The position numbers and the translations under genes are program-made. A DNA stretch of 64,000 nucleotides from Planoprotostelium fungivorum (Eukaryota > Evosea > Variosea > Cavosteliida > Cavosteliaceae), in assembly GCA_003024175.1 (NCBI GenBank), contig MDYQ01000010.1:165245-229244 (forward strand). The letters are read 5' to 3'. How positions within the stretch are numbered: the first letter of the stretch is position 1; each line of letters begins with the position of its first letter. Below, one piece after another: positions 11,064 to 22,587 of this stretch. Under the pieces are notes generated by a model. It was given only the letters and a program-made list of their open reading frames with translations. It ran no database searches and was not told the origin of the DNA.

Positions 11064-13190
11064 TTATCTCTGGCTCTCCCACGTTTTGATCGTTCCATCT
11101 TGTGAACAACTGATGACATCAGATGAGAAGAGAAGAGAATCTCACCTCGCGGCCAGCATTTGGTTCTTGTTCCAAACGGCAGAGTAAACCATATTCGTGT
11201 GACCCTGCAGCTTCTGCAGTAGATCACCCGACTCGATATCCCAAATATATACACATCCATCCTCCGATCCCCCCAATACGAGAGTCTCATCCGCACCAAA
11301 GGAACAACGCACGAAATTCTTCGTCGTGTTCTGATGGCCTTTGAATCTCGTCACTGGTCTCGCCTGTTGTCTTCAGTTGGCTTATCCTATGAGACAGACT
11401 CACCGTGGACATCTCCCACAGACGATTCGCATTGTCTTTCGATCCACTGAGGAGCATCGTTCCGTTCGAATTGACCTCCACGGAAGTGACTTCACCCAAG
11501 TGAGAGGAGATGGTTCGAACGCAGATTCCACTGCTGATGTCCCAGAACTTGATGGTGCTGTCCTTTGACCTGCACATTCTCACTCTTCTCTCTCTGTGTC
11601 AATCTCACCCCGTGATGATGAGGTTGCCCGATGGATTGAATATGGCGCGGGAGACTGATGAATTGTGGCCCACGAAAGTTCGGATGTTCTGCCCTGTCGT
11701 GATATCGAACAGACGCACCGTCTTATCGTAGCCTCCGGTCACCACGTGATGCTGTCTTCTCTCAATGTCTCTCCTCCTTCGTCTTCTCACCTGTCCGGGG
11801 TGGAATTTGGCAGAGTAAACGTCACCCTTGTGACCTTCCAGGGTGTGGCTGGTCTGATAAGCAGTGTCGTAGGTATCTGAAAACCTCCATATCTGCCCGT
11901 CAGATTCATCTCTTTCTATTCCTCACCTTCGAAGTGGAATCACCAGAAGCAGATACGATGATATCACCCAGAGAATTACTATCCACGTCCCAGATTCTCG
12001 AAGTGTGACCTCGCATGGTAGAAATGTGTCTCCCCGTTTGTACCTTTCTTCTTCAATCGATGTCATTGTGATAAAAAATCACCTCCCACAGTCTGATCAT
12101 GTTATCGCTAGATCCTGATATGATGTTGACACCGCTGGATCCCACGAAGGTGAGACATTTGATGTTGTCAGTGTGTCCTGTGAACGTGTTCTTTAGTTCG
12201 TTGGGTAGTGTGAAACCCTTGTAGTCAGTCATGAGACTGAGGCTATCAGCGATGCTCATCTCTTCCTCTCACCCCTTGATCTGTGGTGCCAATCTGGAGT
12301 GATGAGAGTGGTTGTCGATCTGATAAGCCACGGCCTGTTTCATCAGATCCATCAATCTGCACCTGAATGCGTGTCACCCTCCATTTTCATATCAGATGTA
12401 CCGTGATATCGTAGATGCGTTCTCTCGTTGCATCTCTGAAAGAAACGATCACAGTATCACATCTCACCTTCTTCCCTCCACACTTCTCTCTCCGTAATTC
12501 TTCTGAGTGGAATTTGTATCTAGACCCAACATGGATGTGAATTGTTCCACCAGCTTCGCACGAGACGTCGATTTATCCGTATCCCAACTCTGTCCTCCTT
12601 GAGTGAACATTCGTACACGGACACACCTTGAAAGATGGAGCGTCTTGTACGGATCGACAGGTGAGTAGATAACATAAGTCTCTGAACTCCTCGGAATCTG
12701 CTTGTCTACCCTCCAACGGTTTCAGTCTCTCGCAGAGATAACCGAACGCCTGTCTCTCTTCAATTGAAATTCCTTTACGATTCTGATGTGAAGGTGATGC
12801 TCCTCTGATCGTGTTGTGATGGTCTCTCGTTCGTGCCTCACCTTTTGATATTCTTGTTTTTCGATGAGTTCAAAGTATCTCTGTTTGTACACGACGTAGA
12901 GAAAGCTCTTGAAGTTCTTGAATGCATATTTGGTGCACAGCTTCTCTACTTCAGTCCAATCTCCCTCTGCATTCAAATTTCAACCGTCGATTTCCTTATC
13001 GTCCATCACCTTCGATGGCTTTCTTCGCCCTCTTCAACAGGACCAACTTTGCCAATTGTTTGTCTAAAGATGTATGCGGTGTCTGTATATCTGCTTCTTG
13101 CTGTAAAACAAGGGCTGAACTGGCGTATCCCTCTTGCTTCAGATACTCTGCGATAGATGCAATGATTTCCTGCATTGAATCATAAATCAT
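11064..13190 (-). CDS. LisH-CTLH-WD40 repeat protein
   Basis: The ATG at 13190 opens a LisH motif (IIASIAEYLKQEGYASSALVLQ). A CTLH-like helical segment follows (WTEVEKLCTKYAFKNFKSFL, FELIEKQEY), then a linker, then at least six WD40 repeats. Visible signatures are GHTDNIKCLTFV...IRLWE, GHTSRIWDVDS, GHKGDVYSAKFHPG...VRLFD, GHNSSVSRAIFNPSG, STIKFWDISSG, CVYIWDIESG and the last blade LAASCSQDGTIKTW ending in SQR. The last intron had to be placed so that SCSQDG is restored. Architecture resembles WDR26/GID7 or SMU1-type scaffolds; I cannot say which subfamily. It converges on the Nudix gene with 30 bp between stops. Confidence 0.85.
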
Positions 13191-13354
13191 TGACGACTAA
13201 CAATACACACTCTTCGAATATCTTGTTGCTGTGGATCAAATTTCAGGGATTGGACTGTCTCATGAGCCATCTTGTCCTCGGAGAATTGAAAATTGGTTTT
13301 ATTCCGAAGATCCAATCATCAGATCACAGATTTCATTCCACGCATCTTTTAAAC

Positions 13355-13510
13355 ATGGACCCCAGCCAATTCGAAGAAGGAAAACAAAGCACCGTGAAGG
13401 ATGCTCTCAGCACATTTGGCACATTAGTGGCCACCATCGTCGGCCTCAGATTGACGAGCCGAGCTGTCCAATACGGACTGGAGGCTGCAGGATTAGAGCA
13501 TTGGCTGTAA
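13355..13510 (+). CDS. small single-pass membrane protein, TOM5-like candidate
   Basis: An intronless 51-residue ORF with an ATG start: an acidic N-terminus (MDPSQFEEGKQ), one hydrophobic helix (STFGTLVATIVGLRL), and a short C-terminal tail. Size and layout match small tail-anchored subunits such as TOM5/TOM6, but there is no diagnostic motif, so this is a guess from shape. It is divergent from the WD40 gene with 164 bp between start codons. Confidence 0.5.
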   Translation: MDPSQFEEGKQSTVKDALSTFGTLVATIVGLRLTSRAVQYGLEAAGLEHWL

Positions 13511-13699
13511 TAGCAATCGATTGAATACACTCTTTGGATATCGTTATTGATAATCAGATCTTCTCACCACATCTCCCTGCTTCTTCCACAACATATCGTA
13601 ATTGTTATGAAATTGAACCTCTAACATGTGCCCTCTGGGAATCGTTCCAATACTCGGATTGGAAGGCTCAATGGAAACGCATCGTATGTCCCCATTTCA

Positions 13700-14599
13700 C
13701 ACGCCCATACATCAACACAAACCACATGCTCACCCCACTCAAGATTTTCTTCTGCAGATTGAAGAATGTCTGCATACCAATATCAACGGTCGGCTCTCCA
13801 GTGTTCGAACAGCCATCACAAGTAAGTCATGATGATGATGAAATTCCTGTCAACCATTCATAGGCCTTCCCTCTCGAACGATTGCACAAATTAGACAACA
13901 TGACAGAGAACTCTCTCGTGGCCTTTCAGATCATCGTACAGAAACACATGGATCACGTGCAACACCAATTCGTGCAACATTCGGGCAGACGGTACGCTGA
14001 TTCGATTTGCACCGAGTGAATCGAAACAGCGGAATTCGAAGGAAGAAGGAGAGGAAAGCCGGGGCTTACCACCTAGAGAAGGTGAAGAGAGGGCTGGAAG
14101 TAGAGTCTGAAGAGATCAGACGGTCTCTGTTTCAGAAGAGACATCGGTTGCCAAACAGATCGAAAGGTACATGAGAATTCAGTTCATTCCTCTGACACCA
14201 TGCAGGGAAAAAGTATGCAGACTCTTTCGATCAGACAGAGATGAACTCCATTCGAGTGGACAGGAGAGAAGGAGACTTCGCCTTCTCCGCTGAAACGCTA
14301 AAGAGAGCAGAGGAGGCCCTCGCCACTCTAACGAAGCTGGCAGAAAGAGAAGTCATCGGTGCCAAGCTGGGTGAGAAGGAGTACCCGAGAGAGGGGACTG
14401 AAGGGTACAGCGGAGTACAAGAGAGTGATGGACAGGAGATATTTATTGCAAGGCATCGAAGAAGCCCTATCACACCAACAGCGAGAGCTGATCCAAGAAG
14501 AGGAGATGCTCAAGTACCACCTGTTCGTATCGCTGGAGCACATACATTATTACGACATCCGCTTGAAACAGATCCAAGTGGCACAACGAACAGTGTAAT
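13700..14599 (+). CDS. helical coiled-coil protein, BAR-like layout, start unresolved
   Basis: From about 13863 the exons chain cleanly: FPLERLHKLDNMTENSLVAF, then KMDH-like helices, GIRRKKERKAGAYHLEKVK, a helix with EEIRRSLFQKRHRLPNRSK, DRREGDFAFSAETLKRAEEA, and AEYKRVMDRRYLLQGIEEAL. It ends QIQVAQRTV at 14599. Introns of 36-40 nt have consistent phase (for example GTGAGAAGG to GGTACAG, 40 nt). Nearly everything is long amphipathic helix with basic patches, which suggests a BAR-type or tethering coiled-coil protein; I do not recognise the family. Candidate exons between 13620 and 13810 disagree in phase with the rest, so the true N-terminus is not established. Confidence 0.6.
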
Positions 14600-14678
14600 C
14601 ACATGAACAGTATTCGATGTTATGAATTTATTAGACGGTTCGTCGTGGGTGTAGTGATGTGGTGCATTGCTGAGACGT

Positions 14679-17600
14679 TTACTTGGTTTCGTTGGCCGTC
14701 GTCTGCGTAGTCTGCTGTTGTTCGTTCATGTTCACTATTGCCTGTTGTACCATCGCTTCTCTGTCCTTGCTGGTCAACCTTCCTCTTCCCGCTCCCTGCT
14801 GAAATCCCTTTCCTCCGTCTGCTGGTGTGGGTTGTCTGCTTCTGTTCAGAACATACGTCCAACTGTCATAGAGATACACACCTCAGCAAGAAAACGTCGG
14901 GAGAACCGGAACCGGGAGGTCTCTGCACTCTGGCTCTGCTCTTGGGAGTGAAAGCCTCACTGCTGCTCCTGAGGCCACCGCTGGATCGGAGCCCCGTGGT
15001 CTGGGGAGAATGGACGGGGAGGCCGTTGAGGGAGGTACCGAGACCGGGAGAATTCCTCGCGTTGAGTTGGATGCCTGGGCTGCTGAAGGAGATGCCCTGA
15101 CCAGACTTACGGATGCCCTGAGCCGACAGAGTCTTCGTTCTGGGGTTGACTACGGTGTGGAATTCCACTTGGTCTCCGGGGTTGAGAGAGACACCGCCTC
15201 CCACCTCACTCTGGTGGAAGAAGATCTCCTCTTGAGATGCCGCCAACTTGATGAATCCAAAGTTCTCCTTGGTTGCAGCCACGACACCCATCTCAGTGTG
15301 GGGGACAATGTTTGTGGCTCTCAGGTTCTTTGTTCTGGGGTCTTCAACGATGTTGAAAGAGACACGGTCACCCTTTCGGAGGGTGTATCTCTGATCAACA
15401 TCTTCTCCGTTGAAATCAATGAGATCGGGTGCCTCCTCGGTACCTTCCGTTTTGTACGAGATCTTTCCTCCGTATCCTTCCCTTCCCCTTCCTCTCAGCT
15501 CTCTGTCCACTGTTCCCGTGTGCTTTCCTTCGAGGACCTTCACCTGACACCGTCAGATCTTCCTCCTCTCTCTCCTCTCACCGGAAACTTTACGGAGCCC
15601 TTGGACAATGGCTTGATGCGGATGGCGAGGAGCTTCTTGAACCATGAATTCTTCACGACGGAGAACTCGAGCTCCATGCCGGGTGTGATGGCGTCTGGGT
15701 TAGCCACCTCAGAGAAGTGGAAGTAAACCTCCTCGTCTCGATCGGTACACTTGATGAAACCGAAAGAGTTCTTCACGGAGGAAACAACTCCGACTTCACG
15801 GGGGAGTTGGGTGGGGGTCACCAGCTCGACGTTCACGGCCGATCGGGTCTTGGTTCTCTTGTCTGTCGCCACGTTGAATCCAACGATATCTCCGGGCCAC
15901 AAGGCCAGCTGAAGAATCGCATCAGAACACTATCACAAAGAGAGAGAGAGAAAAGTACAACAATGAGAGAGATAGGAGAAACGTATGACAAAGAGAGATG
16001 AGAGAGAAGAGAATTTTCACCTTGGTGTCCTTCACATCATTGCAACCAAAGGTGACGGTCTCGTTCTTCTTTCCACTGGGGGTGTTGATCTCGTACTCGA
16101 TCATTCCGAGATCGGAAGGTTGTCTCTTTCCAGTGTAACCAGTCTGTCCGGGCTTGCACTCTCGGATGACAATTCCCTGCAGTCTAGAGTCGCTGACGTC
16201 CTCAAACTTTACAGTTCCCGCGTTGAGCAGGTGGATGTGTGCCGCCTTCTTCTTTCCGGTCCTCGAATCGGGCACGATGATGAACTGTACCTCCATTCCA
16301 GGGTGGATGTCCTTCTCTCCCGTGGTCAGAGATTCCAACAAGTTGTTGTCCTGCCCTCATCAATTTCTCTCCCCTCTCTCCTTCTCACCTCGAAATCGGT
16401 AAAGTGGAAGAACAAGTCTTCGTCTTGTTCGGCACACGTGATGTGACCGTAGTTCTTCTTGACGGAGCAGACGACACCCATCTCTACCTTCTCAGTCACT
16501 GCAGTGACAAGGGTGATGTCACTGGCGTGCTTCCTTCCGTTCCTCTTGTCAATGAGAACGGTGCACTCTATCTCGTCTCCGTATCGGAGGAAAGGGAAGA
16601 CTCTGCCCATGTTGGTGTGGTTTCGAATGTCCTGGAGACCAAAGAGGAGGGAATCCGTACCCTCGGGGGTGTTGAATGTGATGACACCCTTGTCTTCGTC
16701 CTCTCTTCGTGTGAAGGGAGAGGCACCGAGTGGGGTGGGGAAATTGGGTGACAACTCCCTCTGTACGGTTCCACGGACTCTCTCTTCGTGCTGAACGGTG
16801 AAGGAGACGGTTCCCTTGGGAAGTCCTCTCACACGTACGGCGCAAAGTTTTCCGGCCCTCTCATCGTTGGCGACGGTGTACTCGACTTCTACACCCTTGC
16901 TGATCTCCTGGCCCCTCTGGAGCAGGACGACGTCTCTAAAGTGGAAGTAGAGGGATCGGGGGGAGTCGCAGCATCGGATGAAACCGAAACCGTCCTGCAT
17001 CTCTCGTCAACGTACGATCTCACATGTGACTCGTTGTAGACGAACGAGAGTAGAGGGAAAGGGAATAGATAGAGTACATACCTTGACGGAATGGATGACA
17101 CCGGTCTGTCTGTCACCACCGAATCGCATGAGGACGACGTGAGCGGCACACTTTCCCTTCAATCTCCTGTTGTAGACGATATCAAACTCCACTTCATCCT
17201 CGGGGGCGAGGGGGACTCTGGGCTCGTCGAGATCCATGGGACCAAAGCGTAACTGCTCCACCGTGTCTTCCGTGGTACGGTACGCCACGACACCGAAATC
17301 GTTCTCGTCACTGTGCTCTGAGATTTCTCTGAGGATGATACCCCTGACCTTCTCTTGGATCGTCTCAGTGAAGACGACAGAGCCCTTGGGCAGGAGGGAC
17401 AAGTTGACTGCAGAGAGTTTGTTCGTGCGTGTGTCGTTGACGACGTGGAAGGAGACCTCGTTGCCCACACGGATGGAAGTGATGAAGGCGTGGAGTTCCT
17501 CTGAGTTGAGGGGCTGGGGGGGAATGAGGGAGGTGCAGTGGAAGAAGATATCTTCCTCTCGATCGACGCAGCGGACGAAACCGTAGTTGTCTTTGAGGAG

Positions 17601-18384
17601 GCAGATGACACCGAGTTCTAATGGGACAGTGGCATCGACGGGAACGGGGATGGGGTGGACGCCCGAAGCTCGGAGGGAGGTGCCCGTCATGATGCCGGTG
17701 TTGCTGCTGCGGAGACCACCGGAGGAAGAGGTGAGGGGGTGACCGGTGGCGAGGGGGGAGCCGATGGCACCGGGGGGCAGAAGGCCGGTGTGAGATTGGG
17801 ACAGACCACTGCGGGGGACGTGGATGGCGGGAGAGCTGTTGAGAGAGCCAGAGTTGAGACCGTAGCGGGGAGCGTCACCGCGAATGTCTGCGTATGGGCC
17901 GGTGGGATTGTAGGGTGCATTACCGAAAGAGCTGTTGGGTGGAAATCCTCCCTGTCTGTTGGTCTCGGATCAGTCTTTCGTCCGTCCATCGTGCAGATAA
18001 ATAGAAAGATGTGAGAAAACTAACCCGTTTGGATTGAAAGTGGCAACACTGGGGAAACTGCGCGTGAGTGCGCCTCTGGACTGAGATTGAGCAGCTCTGA
18101 GGGACATGTTAGACAGACCCTGAGGAAGATTCTCCCAAGGCTTAGAGCCGAGGGGAGCGGATGATCCGGCTGTTAAAGCTGGGGCGATGGAGCCCGTGAT
18201 TTCTCCTCCTCTACCTCCTTCCCAGCCCGGTGGAGCACTGCTGCTCACTAGGTTCTGCTGGCCCTCATAAGAAGGGACTCCTTGCTGCTATTCAACGCAT
18301 TCAGTACTCGTTCCACAGTGCAACTTTGATTCAGAAACACAAGATTTCAAGAAATACGGTTACCTCAGATGGATTCGACGACAT
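14679..18384 (-). CDS. CSDE1: CSDE1/UNR, multi-cold-shock-domain RNA-binding protein (left copy)
   Basis: The ATG at 18384 (MSSNPSE) splices to a Gly/Ser/Pro-rich N-terminus. Nine cold-shock units then alternate between canonical and non-canonical types. The five canonical units are NYGFVRC...DIFFH, DGFGFIRC...LYFHF, NYGHITC...LFFHF, SFGFIKC...VYFHF and NFGFIKL...IFFHQ. The four non-canonical units open RGIILREISE, RGTVQRELSP, QGIVIRECKP and TGTVDRELRG. This 5+4 alternation is exactly that of animal UNR. The C-terminus has SUZ-C-like RQPTPADGGKGFQQGAGRGR and a Gln/Thr tail ending at 14679. UNR binds purine-rich RNA and couples mRNA translation and decay in the cytosol. Introns are short; one lies at about 17001-17090. 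Only the part above about 16076 can be compared with the right-arm copy. Confidence 0.92.
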
Positions 18385-18783
18385 TAGTGTTGTTTGTTTC
18401 TTCGCCGTTCGTTCACTTACGTTGAGGTTATTGATGTGTTGTGCGCTTCGGTTATGTTCACGCGATGTGGCAGAGCGTCGTTCCGCCTTTTCTTTTCCCC
18501 TTTAAGAACCGAGTGTTCTAGAAGAATCACTTCGAAGGGTGTTTCCTGTGGACAACTACCGTTGACTCTTTGGTTGTCTCCTCGTGGAGGATGAGAATGC
18601 TCCCCAACAGACCAGTTCTCCGTTTGTGAAACAATGTAGACACCCGTGCTCTCTTTACAAACGTCTTGTCCACTTTTTCCGATTTGTGTATACTTACTCG
18701 CAAGGAGTGTACCGCTGGGCTCTACACAACAGACAAGAGTTGATCGATATATCTACTCTTTTTATAAAATATATAAGATATAT
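18385..18783. promoter_or_regulatory. gap between EF-hand gene 3' end and CSDE1 start (left arm)
   Basis: A 399-bp stretch upstream of CSDE1 on the minus strand. No gene is seen. An AT-rich block near 18750-18785 (TATAAAATATATAAG) lies at the EF-hand stop and may carry its poly(A) signals. Confidence 0.4.
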
Positions 18784-19633
18784 TCAGAATAACGTTTTCA
18801 GGTTCGGGTCTCGGCTGAAGGCAGTTACAATTTCGTCTCGTGTGAGTTTCCCATCATCATTCGAGTCCACAATCCTATCTCAAGTGAGAACAACACTCAC
18901 GACGCTTGCCTCTCACCCGAAAATCTTTCTTACAGATTCTTCCACCGTCTTCCTCTGGTTCGGTCCACCCTTCCCGTCTGCCTTTGATTTGGCGAGTGAA
19001 AACCTGAGCAACTCTTCGTGTGTAATGGCTCCGTCTCCATCTTCGTCGTACACTGATATACATACTATCGATCGTCAGTGATGAATGGCTCTGAGCGTCA
19101 TTGAGCACTCACGGTGAGCAAACTGCTCTGCACTCTTTGGCAGGATGAGGACCAAGACGAATTCAGCGAACTCCATCAGGCCGTTACCATCCTTGTCCAT
19201 CATGCGGAACATGTTCCTTGCATCTTGTTCTTTGCCTAACGATTCAATTAATACTCCAGTGGCTCAGAGTGAACATGGTACAAAGCGTGAACACCCTTAA
19301 CATCACGAGAACAGCTCGTGGTTCATCATCACGCGCATAGTCCAACGATGATTCTTATAATCACCTATTGGGATATTGCTCTGCCTTACAAAGCGCACAA
19401 ACTCATTGATGGTGAGTCTTCCCGTCGGTGTGATGCCGTCCCACACCGTCTTCCTGATATCCAATCATTTGGCAATCGAGAGGCCGACATTAGGCCGTTT
19501 GGCTCGAGAGTCTCGGCACGATTGGGACTCACCAATACTTGATGTCTTTATCTGGTACGTCTCTCCCTGAATATTTCTTGATGGTATTGATATCGTCGTG
19601 AGAGACGTTGCCAGTTGAGGCACCGCAGCCCAT
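18784..19633 (-). CDS. N-myristoylated EF-hand calcium sensor, calcineurin B/NCS type (left copy)
   Basis: The ATG at 19633 gives MGCGAS, a fit to the N-myristoylation rule MGxxxS with a nearby cysteine for palmitate, so membrane attachment is likely. Four EF-hands follow. The first is degenerate (WDGITPTGRLTINEF); the other three have full loops DKDGNGLMEFAE, DEDGDGAITHEE and DSNDDGKLTRDE. The protein ends AFSRDPNLKTLF. An intron splits the W codon before KTVWDG. Size (about 185 residues) and layout suit a calcineurin B or neuronal-calcium-sensor relative; I cannot separate the two. It is divergent from WRAP53 with 129 bp between starts, so a shared promoter is likely. Confidence 0.85.
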
Positions 19634-19762
19634 GAACGAGCACCGTTCCGAGTGCTAAAAATAAAATCTCAGATTAGGAAAGAGGAAATTGCATTTATTT
19701 ACAACCCGCCTCCCACGCATATGATGTGATGTGATTGCGAATCAATTGTGAAGCTAGTAGAA

Positions 19763-21265
19763 TGGAGGCTGGTTTCAGTATAGATTTTCCATACTTTTCA
19801 GCACCGATCTTCTTTGGATATGAAGAATATTCGGCTGTAAAACATAACAACTTTCTGAAGCTAGGTCGTTGGTAAACAGACATATGTTGAAACAAAGTTC
19901 TCAAACTCCAACAGGTCCCCTGATGGATTATGTTTCCTGACAAGCAGTGATGACAACATTCTCAGATTGTTTGAACTGTATCCACAAAATTTTGAATGGA
20001 TGACGATACTATTGTGCTTAATTCGATAGAAAAGACCGCAGAGTTTTAGTGGAGAGCAACCAGTGGAAATGAGATCAGTTCTAGTGATGAATGAGGCAGA
20101 AACGATATATGATTTCTGCTGGTACCCTGGCATGAGTTCGACAGGTGAGAGAATCGAAGCTTGATCTTCTCTATCATGACCGACAGGTGAATAGATTCTG
20201 CCACTTGTAAATTTGTAGCATCGAACAGAGATCATCCCGTCCATCTGTGGGACGCTTTCACGGGTAAAATCATCGGCTCTTACGTTGGAAGAAACGAAAT
20301 GGATGAGGTCTCTCTTGTTCGTCATCTGATTTTTTCTCAATCGACTGGATAGGTCATCGCCGCTATATCCACTTCGTTCAATTTGAGGGGAGATAAACTA
20401 TATTGCGGATACAACAATTCGATCAAGGTGTAGTTGGTAGACGGTGAAGAATCTGAATGGAATAGGTATTCGACACGGAGATCGGGGGAAACACTGGAAT
20501 CAATCTCGCAGCCAGAGGAAGGGACAAAAAGAAACAGAGGGTGAGAAGAAAAGATGAGAGATGAGTGACTGTTCAGGGGATGATGTCCACCATCAGCTTT
20601 GCAAACAACAGTCATCTATTTGCAGTCGGTGAGTCTTTGTGTTTGCGCGTGGAAATGAAGGAGGATAGGTTGTTATTCCAATCGAGTCATTCTGTACAGC
20701 GAACAGGCACCGAACGAAATCGCCATGGATTTCGACACCAGTAGTTCAGGAAACGGAGTGACACAAGTGATGAAGGCTATATGACCATCCAACTGATGTC
20801 TCAGGTGTTGTTCTCTCCTGATGGACAGTATCTGTTCGCAGGTTCACGCAGATCCCACGAGATCCTGGGATGGGATCTGAGGTACACAGAGTCACCCCTC
20901 TATCGCTTACCGAGGTTCGTCTTCCTTCTTGTCATCGAATGACCAAGAGAACAGGAAAGTGACCACCAGTCAAAGATACACCTTCGACATCGTGTGTGAC
21001 ACAGAGCGGTGCCTCTTGATCACACCGAGTGAGGGAGAGATACTGGTCTACGATCTCACGCACGATGGCTCCTTACTGACCTCAAATCCATCCGGTGAGT
21101 ACGCCTCTTGATTCAGGCGTTGATGAAGGAACAGGATCCATCAACGGGTGTGCTTATCATCCTCACTCACCTTACCTCGCCACCACACACGGAGAGAGGA
21201 GGGATCCTCAAGTGAGTATGTCTGTCGAGAGAGAGGTGACCATCGTAGATCAATGGAGATGGTGA
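19763..21265 (+). CDS. WRAP53: WRAP53/TCAB1 (WDR79) telomerase and scaRNP WD40 protein (left copy)
   Basis: The ATG at 19763 starts MEAGFSIDFPYFSAPIFFGY. A 43-nt intron joins TYVETKFSNSNRSPDGLCFL to SSDDNILRLFEL (human SADNILRIYNL). Diagnostic segments follow: ETIYDFCWYPGMSS (human ETIYDYCWYSLMSS), NRDHPVHLWDAFTG, GDKLYCGYNNSIKVF, VLFSPDGQYLFAGSRRSHEI then LGWDLRY, and KVTTSQRYTFDIV (human EVTTNQRIYFDL). The C-terminus reads VTIVDQWRW. In animals the protein binds CAB boxes and brings telomerase RNA and scaRNAs to Cajal bodies. At least eight short introns are present. The exact C-terminal exon is less certain than the rest. Confidence 0.9.
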
Positions 21266-22587
21266 GGGGAGCACAACGGTGGGAGGTGAGGGACTCGGGA
21301 GGGTCACAGCTGAATCGCACAGGAATGGATGGATTCTGCGTCTATGCCACACATCACACAGCGATCGCCAATCAAGATGGAATGGAGGCTCAATGAGATA
21401 CACTGTCGTCAATCTATCCATTGATTGAAAAAGCATTCATGCTGGCCTCCTGTGATAAATATTGACGTGGCTTTTGTTGTGCACCCTATGAAATTCGGAT
21501 TGGTGTACGTTTGGAACTGTTACCATATAGTCGCTGTCGTCGATTCTGATGACGATTCGCTCGAAGTGGCAGCGAATTGGTGCATCGTGGCGTTGTCTGT
21601 CGTTGTGATGACACTGACGGAGAATGTCCATTTGGATGGCGCGTACCCTCCTGTTCCTATCACTGACATACACCTCAATGGGTACGAACACCCCGTCACA
21701 ACAGGCGCAATCGGAGCCACCATCTGATTCAACAAACAACAATATTTGCCAATCGATCCTATCCCTTCGAATCAGGTGAGTTGAACCAGCACAACAAATC
21801 TGAATGATGTCTCCATCCACATGACGAGTCTGTTCCAAAGAGAGGACATTTACAATGCAATCAATCGAGAAGCTCACCAGACACAAGATTTGCAACGTGC
21901 CTCTAATACGCAGACATAGGGGTACGTTATATGACTCAGCCCTGAAGATAAGACCTCGAGATCAGCCTACAACAATATCATTGTTCAGCTGAAGGCGAAC
22001 GACAATACTCTGAGGCCTCGCCTACCTCTTTCTAGAGTGTTCTCTCCTATCTTCCGGTTTCACCCTGGAGGCTCCTTCCACATTCACGCAAAATTAATCT
22101 CATGATCAAGCAGGTCTGTCGCTGGAGGAGGACGACACAAAGGAGTCGGCGGTCGCTGCCATACCTGAGCCAGGATGGTGAATCAAAGGTGGCAAAGTCT
22201 AGCCAAAAGTCGGAACGAGTGATATAAACGTTTCGAATTCCATACATCTGTATCATATTAGAATGGTCAAATGAATTGACTGGAATATAAGAGATGTTCC
22301 AAGCAAGAGTGCTGAACGTATTTCGACGTGATCACAGCTGCATCATTGTGTTGGTCTTTTAGAAGGATTGTCGAAAGAATGAGACGAAACATCGCATGAA
22401 GACTGATGAAATGAAGAAATAATGTGAGAGAACATACTTTTTCATCTTCTCCCACAACGTTGTGAGCTCTTTCTTGGAAGAGCTTCGCGGGTAGGAAAAA
22501 AGTGGTTGCGAAATTGTACTGCATATTGAGAATAACACCGAGAACTACAACGGAGTGAGACCTCCCACAAAAACAATCAGATTAGAA
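21266..22587. other. diverged intergenic segment with about 577 bp more than the mirror copy
   Basis: A gap of 1.3 kb with no recognisable gene. Its mirror in the right arm (58066-58810) is shorter. The extra sequence lies about 21685-22262, and what remains on both sides shows scattered mismatches and small indels. An ORF at 21895-21437 (minus) has no homology I recognise. Confidence 0.6.

Noticed and set aside
21437-21895. 152-codon minus ORF in the WRAP53/ARM-gene gap
   Set aside because: The mirror region is altered by substitutions and the 577-bp change without preserving the frame, which argues against coding function.
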